Origin: Nitratidesulfovibrio sp044433065
Lineage (GTDB): Bacteria; Desulfobacterota; Desulfovibrionia; Desulfovibrionales; Desulfovibrionaceae
Assembly (NCBI GenBank): GCA_044433065.1
Contig: JAWXUA010000020.1
Coordinates: 1-27,510 of the forward strand
DNA: 27,510 nt
Direction of reading: 5' to 3'
The position numbers and the translations under genes were made by a program. Below the pieces are notes generated by a model that was given only the letters and a program-made list of their open reading frames with translations, was not told where the DNA came from and ran no database searches. Each line of letters starts with the position of its first letter. Position 1 is the stretch's first letter. Positions 1 to 6,736 of this stretch are shown here, in pieces.

Positions 1-40
1 CCCCCTCCATCCTTCTAAACTTTTTATTTGTGGATGGAGT
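1..40 (+). repeat. C-run / TTTTATTTG dispersed repeat, copy 1
   Basis: A C-run, a CATCC block, a short variable stretch and then TTTTTATTTGTGGATGGAG. The same order recurs on the minus strand at 7650-7692 and on the plus strand at 15767-15806. The window edge cuts this copy, so its left boundary is unknown. It is an intergenic repeat of unknown function. Confidence 0.55.
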
Positions 41-294
41 TGAGCTCTTCGTACGCCATTTTCGGCCACATGGGTGGAGAGGGTAAGAGCTTACATAAAA
101 TAACGAATTTCAAAGTACACAGCACGGCGTTTCCCGATAATCAAATCGATCCCAGTCATGCCGTGCTGCGTGCTTGACGCTCATTTTGTATAGCGTTGTA
201 TTCTTTGCGTTTTACCGCCTAAAGCGTAAAATCAGCTTCATTGTGAAGTGCTATACCTTGTGAGCACCCGTGCAGGATTGCCAACCTGTGCGTT
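41..294. other. Gene-free stretch with several inverted repeats
   Basis: No convincing ORF is seen. Visible structure: CAGCACGGC at 120-128 pairs perfectly with GCCGTGCTG at 160-168; TTTTAC and GTAAAA flank a short loop near 210-233; CTTCA-TTG-TGAAG follows near 236-248. A strong plus-strand terminator-like hairpin comes next (295-356). The stretch could be the 3' UTR of a gene left of the window or an unrecognised small RNA. I could not match it to 6S, 4.5S, tmRNA or RNase P RNA. Confidence 0.3.
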
Positions 295-356
295 AGGCTC
301 CACTTTCATCATGCGATTCGTCCCGCGTGCTGAAAGTGGAGCCTTAACTATTTTTG
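295..356 (+). terminator. Strong hairpin, plus-strand terminator-like
   Basis: AGGCTCCACTTTCA (295-308) pairs perfectly with TGAAAGTGGAGCCT (331-344), giving a 14-bp stem with a 22-base loop. TATTTTT follows at 349-355. It would end a transcript coming from the left. Confidence 0.55.
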
Positions 357-361
357 GGCAC

Positions 362-392
362 AAAAAAACCCGAACCAAGCGGCACGGGCTTT
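362..392 (-). terminator. Rho-independent terminator of the 397-894 gene
   Basis: On the minus strand AAGCCCG pairs with CGGGTTT (one G-T wobble) and runs into a T7 tract, directly after the stop codon of the hypothetical gene. This supports that gene being transcribed. Confidence 0.65.
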
Positions 393-396
393 ACGG

Positions 397-894
397 CTAG
401 TCATCACCACAACAAACGGGCATATACGATGGCACAGGTACAAGGGCATGCCTTGCCTCATCCCTAACGTCACCATTAACCTCACCAACACCATCCCCAC
501 CCACATTACCAGCAGCAGGTCCCATGATGATGGGCTGCGCTGTCAAGGCATTGTACAGAGCTTGAGCTTTCTCTTGTCGATACATGAGCTCCTCATTTTG
601 CACTAGCCAGCCATGAAACCATTGTGTAAAGTCGCGAACCATATGTGCTTTTGGCTGGGCATGCGGCACAAGGCCCACGTTTTCGGCAGCCTGACATAGA
701 CGTGCATAACGCGCAAGGTCATCATGGTGGAGCGATTGTGTTAAATCGGACATGAGGCCCAACGTCAAATCGGATACAAGACCGGAGGCCAGACCCGACG
801 CCGCAAGCGTGGCCATCATCTCATCCTTAGAACTGCGTAAACTGCCAGTAAACTCGCCTTGCTGTCCATATGGGCTATGATTTTGTATGCGCAT
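397..894 (-). CDS. Hypothetical protein, 165 aa
   Basis: I do not recognise this protein. The preferred start gives MRIQNHSPYG, because GGAGG lies four bases upstream; a start 33 bases further up (927) would add 11 residues but lacks a clear Shine-Dalgarno. No signal peptide is visible. A short segment rich in Leu, Ser, Gly and Asp (about residues 32-55) repeats the pattern SGLxSxL / SDLTxxL and may be helical. The middle is helical and charged (DLARYARLCQAAENV), followed by a Trp-containing stretch, and the tail is rich in Gly, Asp and Val and ends in CCGDD. A minus-strand terminator follows immediately. It is a single-gene unit, divergent from the MATE gene, with 291 bases between the two starts. 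The function is unknown. Reality of the gene rests on ORF length, Shine-Dalgarno and terminator. Confidence 0.6.
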   Translation of the reverse strand: MRIQNHSPYGQQGEFTGSLRSSKDEMMATLAASGLASGLVSDLTLGLMSDLTQSLHHDDLARYARLCQAAENVGLVPHAQPKAHMVRDFTQWFHGWLVQNEELMYRQEKAQALYNALTAQPIIMGPAAGNVGGDGVGEVNGDVRDEARHALVPVPSYMPVCCGDD

Positions 895-1185
895 GATGCC
901 TCCCACGAGGATTTCTTTTGGATGCATGAAAAAATGTCTAGCCTATGAGCCATCTTTTTCATGTATGCAAAATCGGTTTTCTGATACAAAGACTTTACGG
1001 TCCAAAGCGAGCCTAGGCAAGCAAACATGGGACCGCAAAGGAAAGTAATCATGCATACAATGTACACCAATACTGTATCAATGTCGTGCCAATGCCATAA
1101 CGACGCCACCTGTGGGCTCCAAGGACATCATTCGTTGACTAAAACACAAGACAGACATGGCCCCTCAAATCCACGTAGAAGTAGC

Positions 1186-2583
1186 ATGACAACAGACAAG
1201 ATAAACGAGCCTCAAGACACATCTTTGCGCAGCATTTGGCGACTCACATGGCCGCAAATGCTTATGATGCTTTTTCATTTTCTTATAGGCTTTACAGACG
1301 TATGGGTAGCAGGGCGCATCGATGCCAATGTGCAAGCTTCTTTCGGCATCGTGACTCAGTGCATGTTCTTTTTGCTCGTTGTGGCCACAGCCATGGCTAG
1401 TGGTGCTGTGGCGTCCATCAGCCAAGCCCTTGGAGCTTGCAAATACCAAAGGGCTAGACGGTATATCTTGCTCATCACGTATGCTGGCTTTGCGGCAGGG
1501 CTCATTATCGCAAGTATCGGTTTACTGTTTCGCGAACCGTTTTTGCGTCTGCTTATGGTTCCTGAGGATATCTTGCCTGTGGCGGTATATTTTTGGGCGG
1601 TCTACTTGCTCGCCTTGCCAGCCAATTACCTTGTGACAGTGAGCAATGCAGCTTTCCGCGCAAGCAAACGGGTCATGTCGCCGCTGTGTACTATGGTGCT
1701 CATTTGTGCTATCAATGCCACGTCAAGCCTTGGCTTTGGTCTTGGCCTTTGGGGCTTGCCCAACTATGGTTTTGCTGGTGTTGCGTGGTCCACGTTCTTC
1801 TCCCTCACAGCTGGAGCCATCTTCAATATAGCCATGCTGTACCGCTGCAGCTTAAAGGATTGTTCCTTCCTTTTGCCGTGGCGGTGGGTGCGGTCTGGTG
1901 CGCCATACCTCATCAAAGTGGCTATGCCAGCAGCTGGCATGCAAGTCATGTGGCAATCTGGCTATCTAGTGCTCTTTGCCATTGTGGGTTCCCTGCCAAA
2001 ACCAGCTGATAGCGTAGTAGCACTTGCTGGCCTCACAGCTGGTATGCGCATAGAATCCTTACTCTTTTTACCAGCTATGGCTTTCAGTATGACCGCAAGC
2101 ATCCTTGTTGGTCATTTTCTTGGCGCGGAGCAAAAGCTTGAGGCTAAGCGCGTGGGCTTGCGCATCTTGCTTGTGGGCGTGTCATCCATGACGGTTTTTG
2201 CTGCCTGCATGTGGCCATGGGTCCCTGAAATTTCTGCCTTCCTAGCCCCCGACCCAGCAGTTACAGCGGTCACCGTGCGATATTTGTATATTAATTTACT
2301 CACCATACCCTTTACCATTGCCAGTATGACCTTAAGTGGTATTATGACAGGCGCTGGAGCCACCATATATACCTTCATGGTCTATACTTCTGCCACATGG
2401 TTTATCCGTTTGCCTTGTGCTTGGTTCCTTGGTCATATATTATGGAAGGATGTGGAGGGCGTTTTCATTGCCATGCTCATCTCACAAGTGCTCCAATCCA
2501 CCACCATGCTGTGGATGTTCCACTACAAAGACTGGACTAAGTACAGCATGGCCAGCGCAAAGCATAAAAATCGTTCCTTGTAA
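1186..2583 (+). CDS. MATE-family multidrug/cation antiporter
   Basis: A 465-residue inner-membrane protein of the MATE (multidrug and toxic compound extrusion) family, which couples export of organic cations to H+ or Na+ entry. About twelve hydrophobic segments are visible in two halves. The first half starts at SIWRLTWPQMLMMLFHFLIGFTD-type sequence (residues about 14-35), typical of the MATE N-terminus. Motifs such as NAAFRASKR after helix 5 and a GAGA turn in the second half also fit. The ATG at 1186 gives the usual family length; the frame is open upstream to 1027, but that 53-residue polar extension is not family-like. The Shine-Dalgarno is weak (AGAAG). The stop is 12 bases before the DUF2156 gene, so the two are probably co-transcribed. 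The substrate cannot be deduced. Confidence 0.88.
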   Translation: MTTDKINEPQDTSLRSIWRLTWPQMLMMLFHFLIGFTDVWVAGRIDANVQASFGIVTQCMFFLLVVATAMASGAVASISQALGACKYQRARRYILLITYAGFAAGLIIASIGLLFREPFLRLLMVPEDILPVAVYFWAVYLLALPANYLVTVSNAAFRASKRVMSPLCTMVLICAINATSSLGFGLGLWGLPNYGFAGVAWSTFFSLTAGAIFNIAMLYRCSLKDCSFLLPWRWVRSGAPYLIKVAMPAAGMQVMWQSGYLVLFAIVGSLPKPADSVVALAGLTAGMRIESLLFLPAMAFSMTASILVGHFLGAEQKLEAKRVGLRILLVGVSSMTVFAACMWPWVPEISAFLAPDPAVTAVTVRYLYINLLTIPFTIASMTLSGIMTGAGATIYTFMVYTSATWFIRLPCAWFLGHILWKDVEGVFIAMLISQVLQSTTMLWMFHYKDWTKYSMASAKHKNRSL

Positions 2584-2595
2584 AAGGCATTTATC

Positions 2596-3522
2596 ATGAA
2601 TATAGATTATACTAGTCCTAAACCATCAGAAAATTACATAGCATTGCCCCATTTCCATCCCATTTCTATGGATGCTATGGCTGCGTACTTAACATATTTC
2701 GAGCATACGCCAAGACGCGCATCGGACTACACCTTTGCCAATCTTTGGGGCTGGGCTGAGCAATATGGCATGCAATGGCGTTTCGAGCATGGGCTTTGTT
2801 GGTTATGCCAGACAGTGCCCACCGAGTTTTACTGGGCTCCTGTTGGTCCATGGCACGAAACCGACTGGCTCAATATTCCGCTTTTCAAAAAGGGCGTATC
2901 CTTTGTCCGCGTGCCTGATGAGCTCATCACCATCTGGCGTGATGTCTTTGGTGACCGACTTCAAGTTGAGGAAAGCCAAGGACAATGGGACTACCTTTAT
3001 ACCGCCACGGACCTTGCCGAGCTCAAAGGTAATCGCTTTCATCGCAAAAAGAACCACGTGAACCGCTTCATCAAACAATATGGTCTCGACTATCGACCTA
3101 TGACGCCAGACTGTATCGAGGATGTGCTCGACATGCAGCAAGATTGGTGCCTGTGGCGTGAATGTGCTGAATCTGAATCGCTGCTTGCCGAGAATGAAGC
3201 TGTTGTGCGTGTCCTTGAGGAATGGGACCGCATCCCAAATCTTATTGGCGGCTCGCTCTATATTAACGGCAAAATGGCCGCCTATACCGTGGGTGAAGCT
3301 TTGGATGATGAGACCCTTGTGGTCCACTTTGAGAAAGGTCATGGCCAGTATAGCGGCGTGTACCAAGCCATCAATGCGGAATTTATCCGCCATGAGGGCC
3401 AGCCTTTTCAGTTCGTGAATCGTGAGCAAGACCTTGGCGACGAAGGACTTCGCCACGCCAAGCAAAGTTATTATCCTGTGGGATTTGTGCGGAAGGATAG
3501 GGTCACTATCTTGGGTGAATAG
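2596..3522 (+). CDS. DUF2156 (LPG-synthase C-terminal-like) protein
   Basis: A 308-residue soluble protein resembling the DUF2156 family, related to the GNAT-fold C-terminal domain of lysyl-phosphatidylglycerol synthase. Typical marks are the early ASDYTFANLWGWAEQYG segment (about residues 38-55), the LKGNRFHRKKNHVNRF motif (about 138-154) and the C-terminal FVNREQDLGDEGLRHAKQSY region (about 273-293). Family members are presumed acyl- or aminoacyl-transferases acting on lipid or peptide acceptors; the substrate is unknown here. AAAGG precedes the ATG. There are no membrane segments, unlike full-length MprF, so this is the stand-alone domain. It is coupled to the MATE exporter by a 12-base gap, a possible hint of a shared envelope-stress or resistance role (inference). 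Confidence 0.82.
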   Translation: MNIDYTSPKPSENYIALPHFHPISMDAMAAYLTYFEHTPRRASDYTFANLWGWAEQYGMQWRFEHGLCWLCQTVPTEFYWAPVGPWHETDWLNIPLFKKGVSFVRVPDELITIWRDVFGDRLQVEESQGQWDYLYTATDLAELKGNRFHRKKNHVNRFIKQYGLDYRPMTPDCIEDVLDMQQDWCLWRECAESESLLAENEAVVRVLEEWDRIPNLIGGSLYINGKMAAYTVGEALDDETLVVHFEKGHGQYSGVYQAINAEFIRHEGQPFQFVNREQDLGDEGLRHAKQSYYPVGFVRKDRVTILGE

Positions 3523-3589
3523 CCGTCACCAAGCGTAGAAAAATCGGGAGCCATATCCCCTTGCTTTTTTTTTCGCGACTGCTTATCAT

Positions 3590-3630
3590 AAAAAAGAAGG
3601 AACCGCAGTGCGCTAACACTACGGTTCCTT
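3590..3630 (-). terminator. Minus-strand Rho-independent terminator
   Basis: AAGGAACCG (3597-3605) pairs perfectly with CGGTTCCTT (3622-3630), and an inner AGTG/CACT helix continues across one mismatch. On the minus strand it is followed by CTTTTTT. It would end a transcript through the small ORF at 3734-3850. Confidence 0.65.
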
Positions 3631-3652
3631 GGGGCCCTTTAAATAAAGTCCC

Positions 3653-3679
3653 CTGTGATGTCTTGGATCACAGTTTTTT
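3653..3679 (+). terminator. Plus-strand Rho-independent terminator
   Basis: CTGTGAT (3653-3659) and ATCACAG (3667-3673) form a perfect 7-bp stem followed by TTTTTT. It is the likely end of the MATE-DUF2156 transcript. A further GGGGCCCTTT / AAAGTCCCC hairpin (3631-3653) lies just before it. Confidence 0.5.
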
Positions 3680-3718
3680 AGCCCTGCAGGAAACGCGTAG
3701 ACACTTCCTGTGGGGCTA
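3679..3718 (+). repeat. 14-bp inverted repeat (RNA hairpin)
   Basis: TAGCCCTGCAGGAA pairs with TTCCTGTGGGGCTA over 14 positions. In plus-strand RNA the two differences are G-U wobbles; in minus-strand RNA they become C-A mismatches. The helix is therefore stable only in plus-strand RNA, suggesting that strand is the structured one. Confidence 0.5.
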
Positions 3719-3733
3719 AACCCTTGTAATCAG

Positions 3734-3850
3734 CTATTTGTGCTTCTTAACAAAGAGTGCATAGAAAAGACTGACTATACCCATGCTGATGATTTCGCTA
3801 AGCGAGTCAACAAACACGGAGTGTATCAAATCTATGAGGATCTGCTCCAT
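3734..3850 (-). CDS. Small hydrophobic peptide, 38 aa (candidate type I toxin)
   Basis: An unannotated-type small ORF. The ATG at 3850 is preceded six bases upstream by a perfect AAGGAGGT Shine-Dalgarno (3857-3864), the best ribosome site in the window. The peptide starts MEQILIDLIHSVF and carries a hydrophobic run, IISMGIVSLFYALFV (about residues 20-34), ending in the basic tail KKHK. This single membrane segment plus charged C-terminus matches the general design of type I toxins (TxpA, BsrG, Fst, Ldr) and small membrane-stress peptides, though I recognise no family by sequence. The gene lies among converging hairpins: a minus-strand terminator at 3590-3630 and a plus-strand terminator at 3939-3982. 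A plus-strand RNA across it would be a natural antisense. A longer in-frame ORF starts at 3937 but lacks a ribosome site. It could instead be a harmless small membrane protein. Confidence 0.5.
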   Translation of the reverse strand: MEQILIDLIHSVFVDSLSEIISMGIVSLFYALFVKKHK

Positions 3851-3938
3851 AGGCCTACCTCCTTTACAGAAGGCTTGCCCCACGGAGTCTTTAGACATTA
3901 TGACGCCACTTGTCGAGCTCCATATCAAATAAGACAAC

Positions 3939-3982
3939 GGTCCTTGCCGCCATATATAATGGTGACGAGGACCATTTTTATT
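3939..3982 (+). terminator. Long hairpin with U-tract, plus-strand terminator-like
   Basis: GGTCCT (3939-3944) pairs with AGGACC (3968-3973) and an inner GCCAT/ATGGT helix continues the stem. ATTTTTATT follows. It lies upstream of gltX and antisense to the 5' side of the small hydrophobic ORF. It would end a plus-strand RNA crossing that ORF. Confidence 0.5.
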
Positions 3983-4025
3983 GAGAGTAGATGATGCTTT
4001 TGTCCATCTCGTTCCCTATCTCCAT

Positions 4026-4055
4026 TTGACACACAAGGCCCATTGAACGTAAAAG
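4026..4055 (+). promoter_or_regulatory. Sigma-70-type promoter of gltX
   Basis: TTGACA (4026-4031), an 18-base spacer and TAAAAG (4050-4055). The transcript would carry a leader of about 100 bases. That leader contains a CGAGCA-CATTC-TGCTCG hairpin (4067-4083) followed by CACATTTTT, which could be a weak attenuator. Confidence 0.5.
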
Positions 4056-4163
4056 CATCTCCGTAACGAGCACATTCTGCTCGCACATTTTTCCATGTCC
4101 TGTTTTGTGGCGTATTCGTTTTGCATCACGCCTTCTTTACATATTCTTTTCTGGAGTTTGCAC

Positions 4164-5561
4164 ATGTCAAAAGTTGTCACTCGCTTTGCCCCAAGCCCAA
4201 CGGGTCACTTGCACATTGGTGGTGCGCGTACCGCTATTTTTAGCTGGCTGTTGGCTCGCCGTTTTGGCGGTGAATTTGTGCTCCGTATCGAAGACACAGA
4301 CCAAGAGCGCTCTAAGCAAGAATACACCGATTCCATCTTAGCCTCCATGAAATGGCTTGGCCTTGATTGGGATGGTGAACTTGTATACCAGAGCCAACGC
4401 TTTGATATTTATAACGAATATATCGACAAAATGCTTGAAACGGGCCACGCTTACTGGTGCGAATGCTCAGCTGAAGAAGTTGAAGCCATGCGCGAAGAAG
4501 CCCGTGAAAAGGGCCTCAGACCTTGCTATAATGGTAAGTGCCGTGCCCGTGGTCTTGAAGCTGGTGAGGGCCGTGTTGTGCGCCTGAAGGCTCCAGCATC
4601 GGGCCGTGTTGTGTGGGATGACCTTGTTAAAGGCCCCATCGCCATTGACGCAGCAGAGCTTGACGACATGATTATTCGTCGTAGCGACGGCACGCCTACT
4701 TATAACTTGGCCGTTGTTGTGGACGATGCGACTATGGGCGTCACCCATGTCTTGCGCGGCGATGACCACGTTTCCAATACGCCAAAGCAAATCCTCATTT
4801 ACCAAGCACTTGGCCTTGAATTGCCAAAGTTTGGCCACGTGCCTATGATTTTGGGCCCAGACCGCAAGAAGCTTTCCAAGCGTCATGGTGCCAAAGCTGT
4901 TATCGAATACGAAGAGTATGGCCTCTTGCCACAAGCTTTGGTGAACTATCTTGTGCGTCTTGGTTGGTCTCATGGCGACCAAGAAATCTTTGCATTGCAG
5001 GAGCTTATCGAAAAGTTCAGCACCGAGCACCTGAACAGCTCAGCAGCTGGCTTTGACCCAGACAAGCTCGCGTGGCTCAATGGCCACTACATGCGTGAAA
5101 CGCCCATAGATGAGTTGGTCGCTCTGACTGTACCTTTCGTTGCGAAGCTCGGTTTTGACGTGAGCCCAGAAAAGCTTGCTACTCTTATTCCGCTCTTCCG
5201 CGAACGTGCCAACAATCTCGTGGACTTAGCAGAAGCTATGCGCTTCATGCTTGTGGACGCTGCGACCTTGGAATACACTGAAGCCGCCGTCAAAAAAGGG
5301 CTCACCGAAGAAGGCCGCACCCACGTTGCTGGCATCGCTGAACGCCTTACCGCCATTGCTGACGCTGACTTCAATCGCGAAGCCGCAGAGCATGCCTTGC
5401 ACGCCTATGTCGAAGACAATGGCTTGAAATTCAAGCAAATCGGACCTGCTATGCGCGTTGCCCTCGTTGGTGCTCTCGGTGGTCCCGGTCTGCCAGATAT
5501 CATGGGTGGTCTTGGTAAAGCTGAAAGCCTCGCTCGCCTTGCACGCGCTGTGACTTTGTAA
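4164..5561 (+). CDS. gltX: Glutamyl-tRNA synthetase
   Basis: A 465-residue class I aminoacyl-tRNA synthetase that charges tRNA-Glu with glutamate using ATP in the cytoplasm. The Rossmann-fold start RFAPSPTGHLHIGG contains the HIGH-type signature as HIGG (residues 17-20). The second signature appears as KLSKR (about 236-240). Four cysteines (about 99, 101, 121, 126) sit where zinc-binding bacterial GluRS enzymes carry their zinc site. The length is normal. The ATG at 4164 has GGAG seven bases upstream; a longer open frame upstream has no homology to the family. It has its own promoter (4026-4055) and terminator (5595-5634), so it is monocistronic. Whether it also mischarges tRNA-Gln (non-discriminating type) cannot be decided here because gatCAB and glnS are not visible. 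Confidence 0.97.
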   Translation: MSKVVTRFAPSPTGHLHIGGARTAIFSWLLARRFGGEFVLRIEDTDQERSKQEYTDSILASMKWLGLDWDGELVYQSQRFDIYNEYIDKMLETGHAYWCECSAEEVEAMREEAREKGLRPCYNGKCRARGLEAGEGRVVRLKAPASGRVVWDDLVKGPIAIDAAELDDMIIRRSDGTPTYNLAVVVDDATMGVTHVLRGDDHVSNTPKQILIYQALGLELPKFGHVPMILGPDRKKLSKRHGAKAVIEYEEYGLLPQALVNYLVRLGWSHGDQEIFALQELIEKFSTEHLNSSAAGFDPDKLAWLNGHYMRETPIDELVALTVPFVAKLGFDVSPEKLATLIPLFRERANNLVDLAEAMRFMLVDAATLEYTEAAVKKGLTEEGRTHVAGIAERLTAIADADFNREAAEHALHAYVEDNGLKFKQIGPAMRVALVGALGGPGLPDIMGGLGKAESLARLARAVTL

Positions 5562-5594
5562 GTACCTGTGGAAGAGCGAAGAGTTTGAAAAGAA

Positions 5595-5634
5595 AAAGCC
5601 TACGTTTCCTTTTTGGGGAACGTAGGCTTTTTTG
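5595..5634. terminator. Bidirectional terminator between gltX and the TA operon
   Basis: AAGCCTACGTTTCC pairs with GGAACGTAGGCTT across a short loop. There is a T6 tract on the plus side and a mirrored A-run (T-run on the minus strand) on the other. It serves gltX and the convergent higBA-like operon. Confidence 0.85.
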
Positions 5635-5673
5635 TATAGAATTAGGCAGAAGGGTGTTTTCCTCAACATCTAG

Positions 5674-6090
5674 TCATAAAAAAATCTTATATGAAGTCTT
5701 ATATGCCTCAGCAATACGTTTTGCCATGGCAAGAGATATGGCACGCGCACCTGTTTCAAGTTCCGAAACACGTGTTTGGGAAATACCTAAACAGTCTGCA
5801 AGCTGTTTTTGTGTAATTCCTTCGCGAACACGTAAACCACGCAGGGCCATGGCAGGGGAAGCGTTGGGGAAAAGCTCCTCAACAGAACAAACTCCATCGC
5901 CAAGTTGGCTCATTTGGTTTTCTTGTTCTGTTTGCGTGTCTTCTACTATAGGCGAATTTTGGGGAACTAGCTTTGCAAGCGCCAAAAGGCTTTCAATGGT
6001 TTTGCAAAAATGCTCTGCCTCACTACTTGGAATTGTAAGGCAAATCTCAGTTAATGCGCCTGTAGTCTGCATTTTCATGCGTGCCAACAT
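5674..6090 (-). CDS. HigA-like antitoxin (XRE-type HTH)
   Basis: A 138-residue DNA-binding protein, the second gene of a toxin-first pair. Residues about 84-122 form a helix-turn-helix of the Cro/C1 (XRE) type: LRGLRVREGITQKQLADCLG then ISQTRVSELETGARAISLAMAKRI. It ends in the YKTSYKIFL tail common in HigA-like antitoxins next to RelE-type toxins. Residues 1-75 are a separate acidic region, likely the toxin-binding part (inference). The ATG at 6090 has GGAG seven bases upstream, inside the toxin gene, giving a 44-base overlap and probable translational coupling. Like its relatives it should neutralise the toxin and repress the shared promoter. Methionines at residues 5 and 7 are possible later starts. 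Confidence 0.85.
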   Translation of the reverse strand: MLARMKMQTTGALTEICLTIPSSEAEHFCKTIESLLALAKLVPQNSPIVEDTQTEQENQMSQLGDGVCSVEELFPNASPAMALRGLRVREGITQKQLADCLGISQTRVSELETGARAISLAMAKRIAEAYKTSYKIFL

Positions 6091-6361
6091 ATCGAATCTC
6101 CATCAGTTTTGCTGTTCGCTCAGTGACTTTCCATACAGCTACATAGCGCGGCCTACCTTTATTCAAATGGCAATGAAATATGTCGTGCTTTCCTACAAGC
6201 TTGCCGTAATGATGCCATGTTTTTTGTTCTGGGCCGAATTGTTGTAGCTCAGCTAGTAAAAAGTATAGAGCATCTTGAATGTCTAAAGGGAGCTTTTCTT
6301 TTTGCTTTCGAGCTTTTCCTGTTATTGTTACTTCCCAGAGTTCTTTTTGATTCTCTTGCAA
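6047..6361 (-). CDS. HigB/RelE-like toxin
   Basis: A 104-residue RelE/HigB-superfamily protein, presumably a ribosome-dependent mRNA interferase. Fitting marks are the basic N-terminal helix (GKARKQKEKLPLDIQDAL), the central strand with HHYGKLVGKHDIFHCHLNKGRPRYVAVW, and the C-terminal IRYVGTHENADY motif, typical of this family. The start is TTG at 6361, chosen because AAGGAG lies six bases upstream; no ATG at a sensible place was found. It is the first gene of the operon, overlaps the antitoxin by 44 bases, and has a promoter-operator at 6387-6416. The toxin-first order is the HigBA arrangement. The exact subfamily is uncertain. Confidence 0.85.
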   Translation of the reverse strand: MQENQKELWEVTITGKARKQKEKLPLDIQDALYFLLAELQQFGPEQKTWHHYGKLVGKHDIFHCHLNKGRPRYVAVWKVTERTAKLMEIRYVGTHENADYRRIN

Positions 6362-6386
6362 GTTGAACTCCTTAGTCTGTGAAAAT

Positions 6387-6416
6387 AAGATATATCCGCT
6401 TTGGGTATATAGTCAA
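6387..6416 (-). promoter_or_regulatory. Promoter/operator of the HigBA-like operon
   Basis: On the minus strand: TTGACT, an 18-base spacer and TATCTT. The spacer holds an imperfect palindrome with TATACCC on one side and GGATATA on the other, separated by AAAGC. This is a plausible binding site for the XRE antitoxin (inference). Confidence 0.45.
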
Positions 6417-6447
6417 GTGTAGAGCTTGTGCCTCAATGTGTCTTTTT

Positions 6448-6705
6448 TTACTGCAAGCTACCTTCTACTTCCTCACCAGTAAACATGCGCCACGAAACAG
6501 AGCCATCGTCCTTTTGCTCAGGTGTGACCCTTAAAATGGGGACTTCCTTCCAGCTATAGACCATGGTCTTGTCTGGCCAGACATCGCAGTTCATGTTGGT
6601 GGAAATTTCGTGGGGCGGTAGGGTGGTGGGGTCCACGCCAAGCTCGCGTAACTGGTCGCGTAAGAGCTCTTCTACACGCTGAGCGACTTCGTTGGAAAAT
6701 TGCAT
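6448..6705 (-). CDS. Hypothetical small protein, 85 aa
   Basis: An acidic 85-residue protein that I do not recognise. The N-terminal third is an amphipathic helix (FSNEVAQRVEELLRDQLREL). The rest looks like mixed strands with several Trp residues (DVWPDKTMVYSWKEVPILRV) and ends EVEGSLQ. There is no signal peptide or membrane segment, and only one Cys, so it is unlikely to hold an Fe-S cluster alone. AAGGA precedes the ATG. It follows the ferredoxin gene after 31 bases on the same strand, so the two are probably one operon and may be functionally linked (inference). Confidence 0.7.
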   Translation of the reverse strand: MQFSNEVAQRVEELLRDQLRELGVDPTTLPPHEISTNMNCDVWPDKTMVYSWKEVPILRVTPEQKDDGSVSWRMFTGEEVEGSLQ

Positions 6706-6736
6706 AGACTATCCTTATATATTGATGGACGTGTTC

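Noticed and set aside
1027..1185. Upstream extension of the MATE gene
   Set aside because: The added 53 residues are polar, unlike any MATE N-terminus; the ATG at 1186 gives the normal length.
3710..3994. 94-codon plus-strand ORF antisense to the small hydrophobic ORF
   Set aside because: No Shine-Dalgarno at its start, no recognisable protein pattern, and it runs through the strong hairpin at 3939-3973.
5585..6247. 220-codon plus-strand ORF over the toxin-antitoxin genes
   Set aside because: It is antisense to the well-supported HigBA-like genes, and its start overlaps the gltX terminator.
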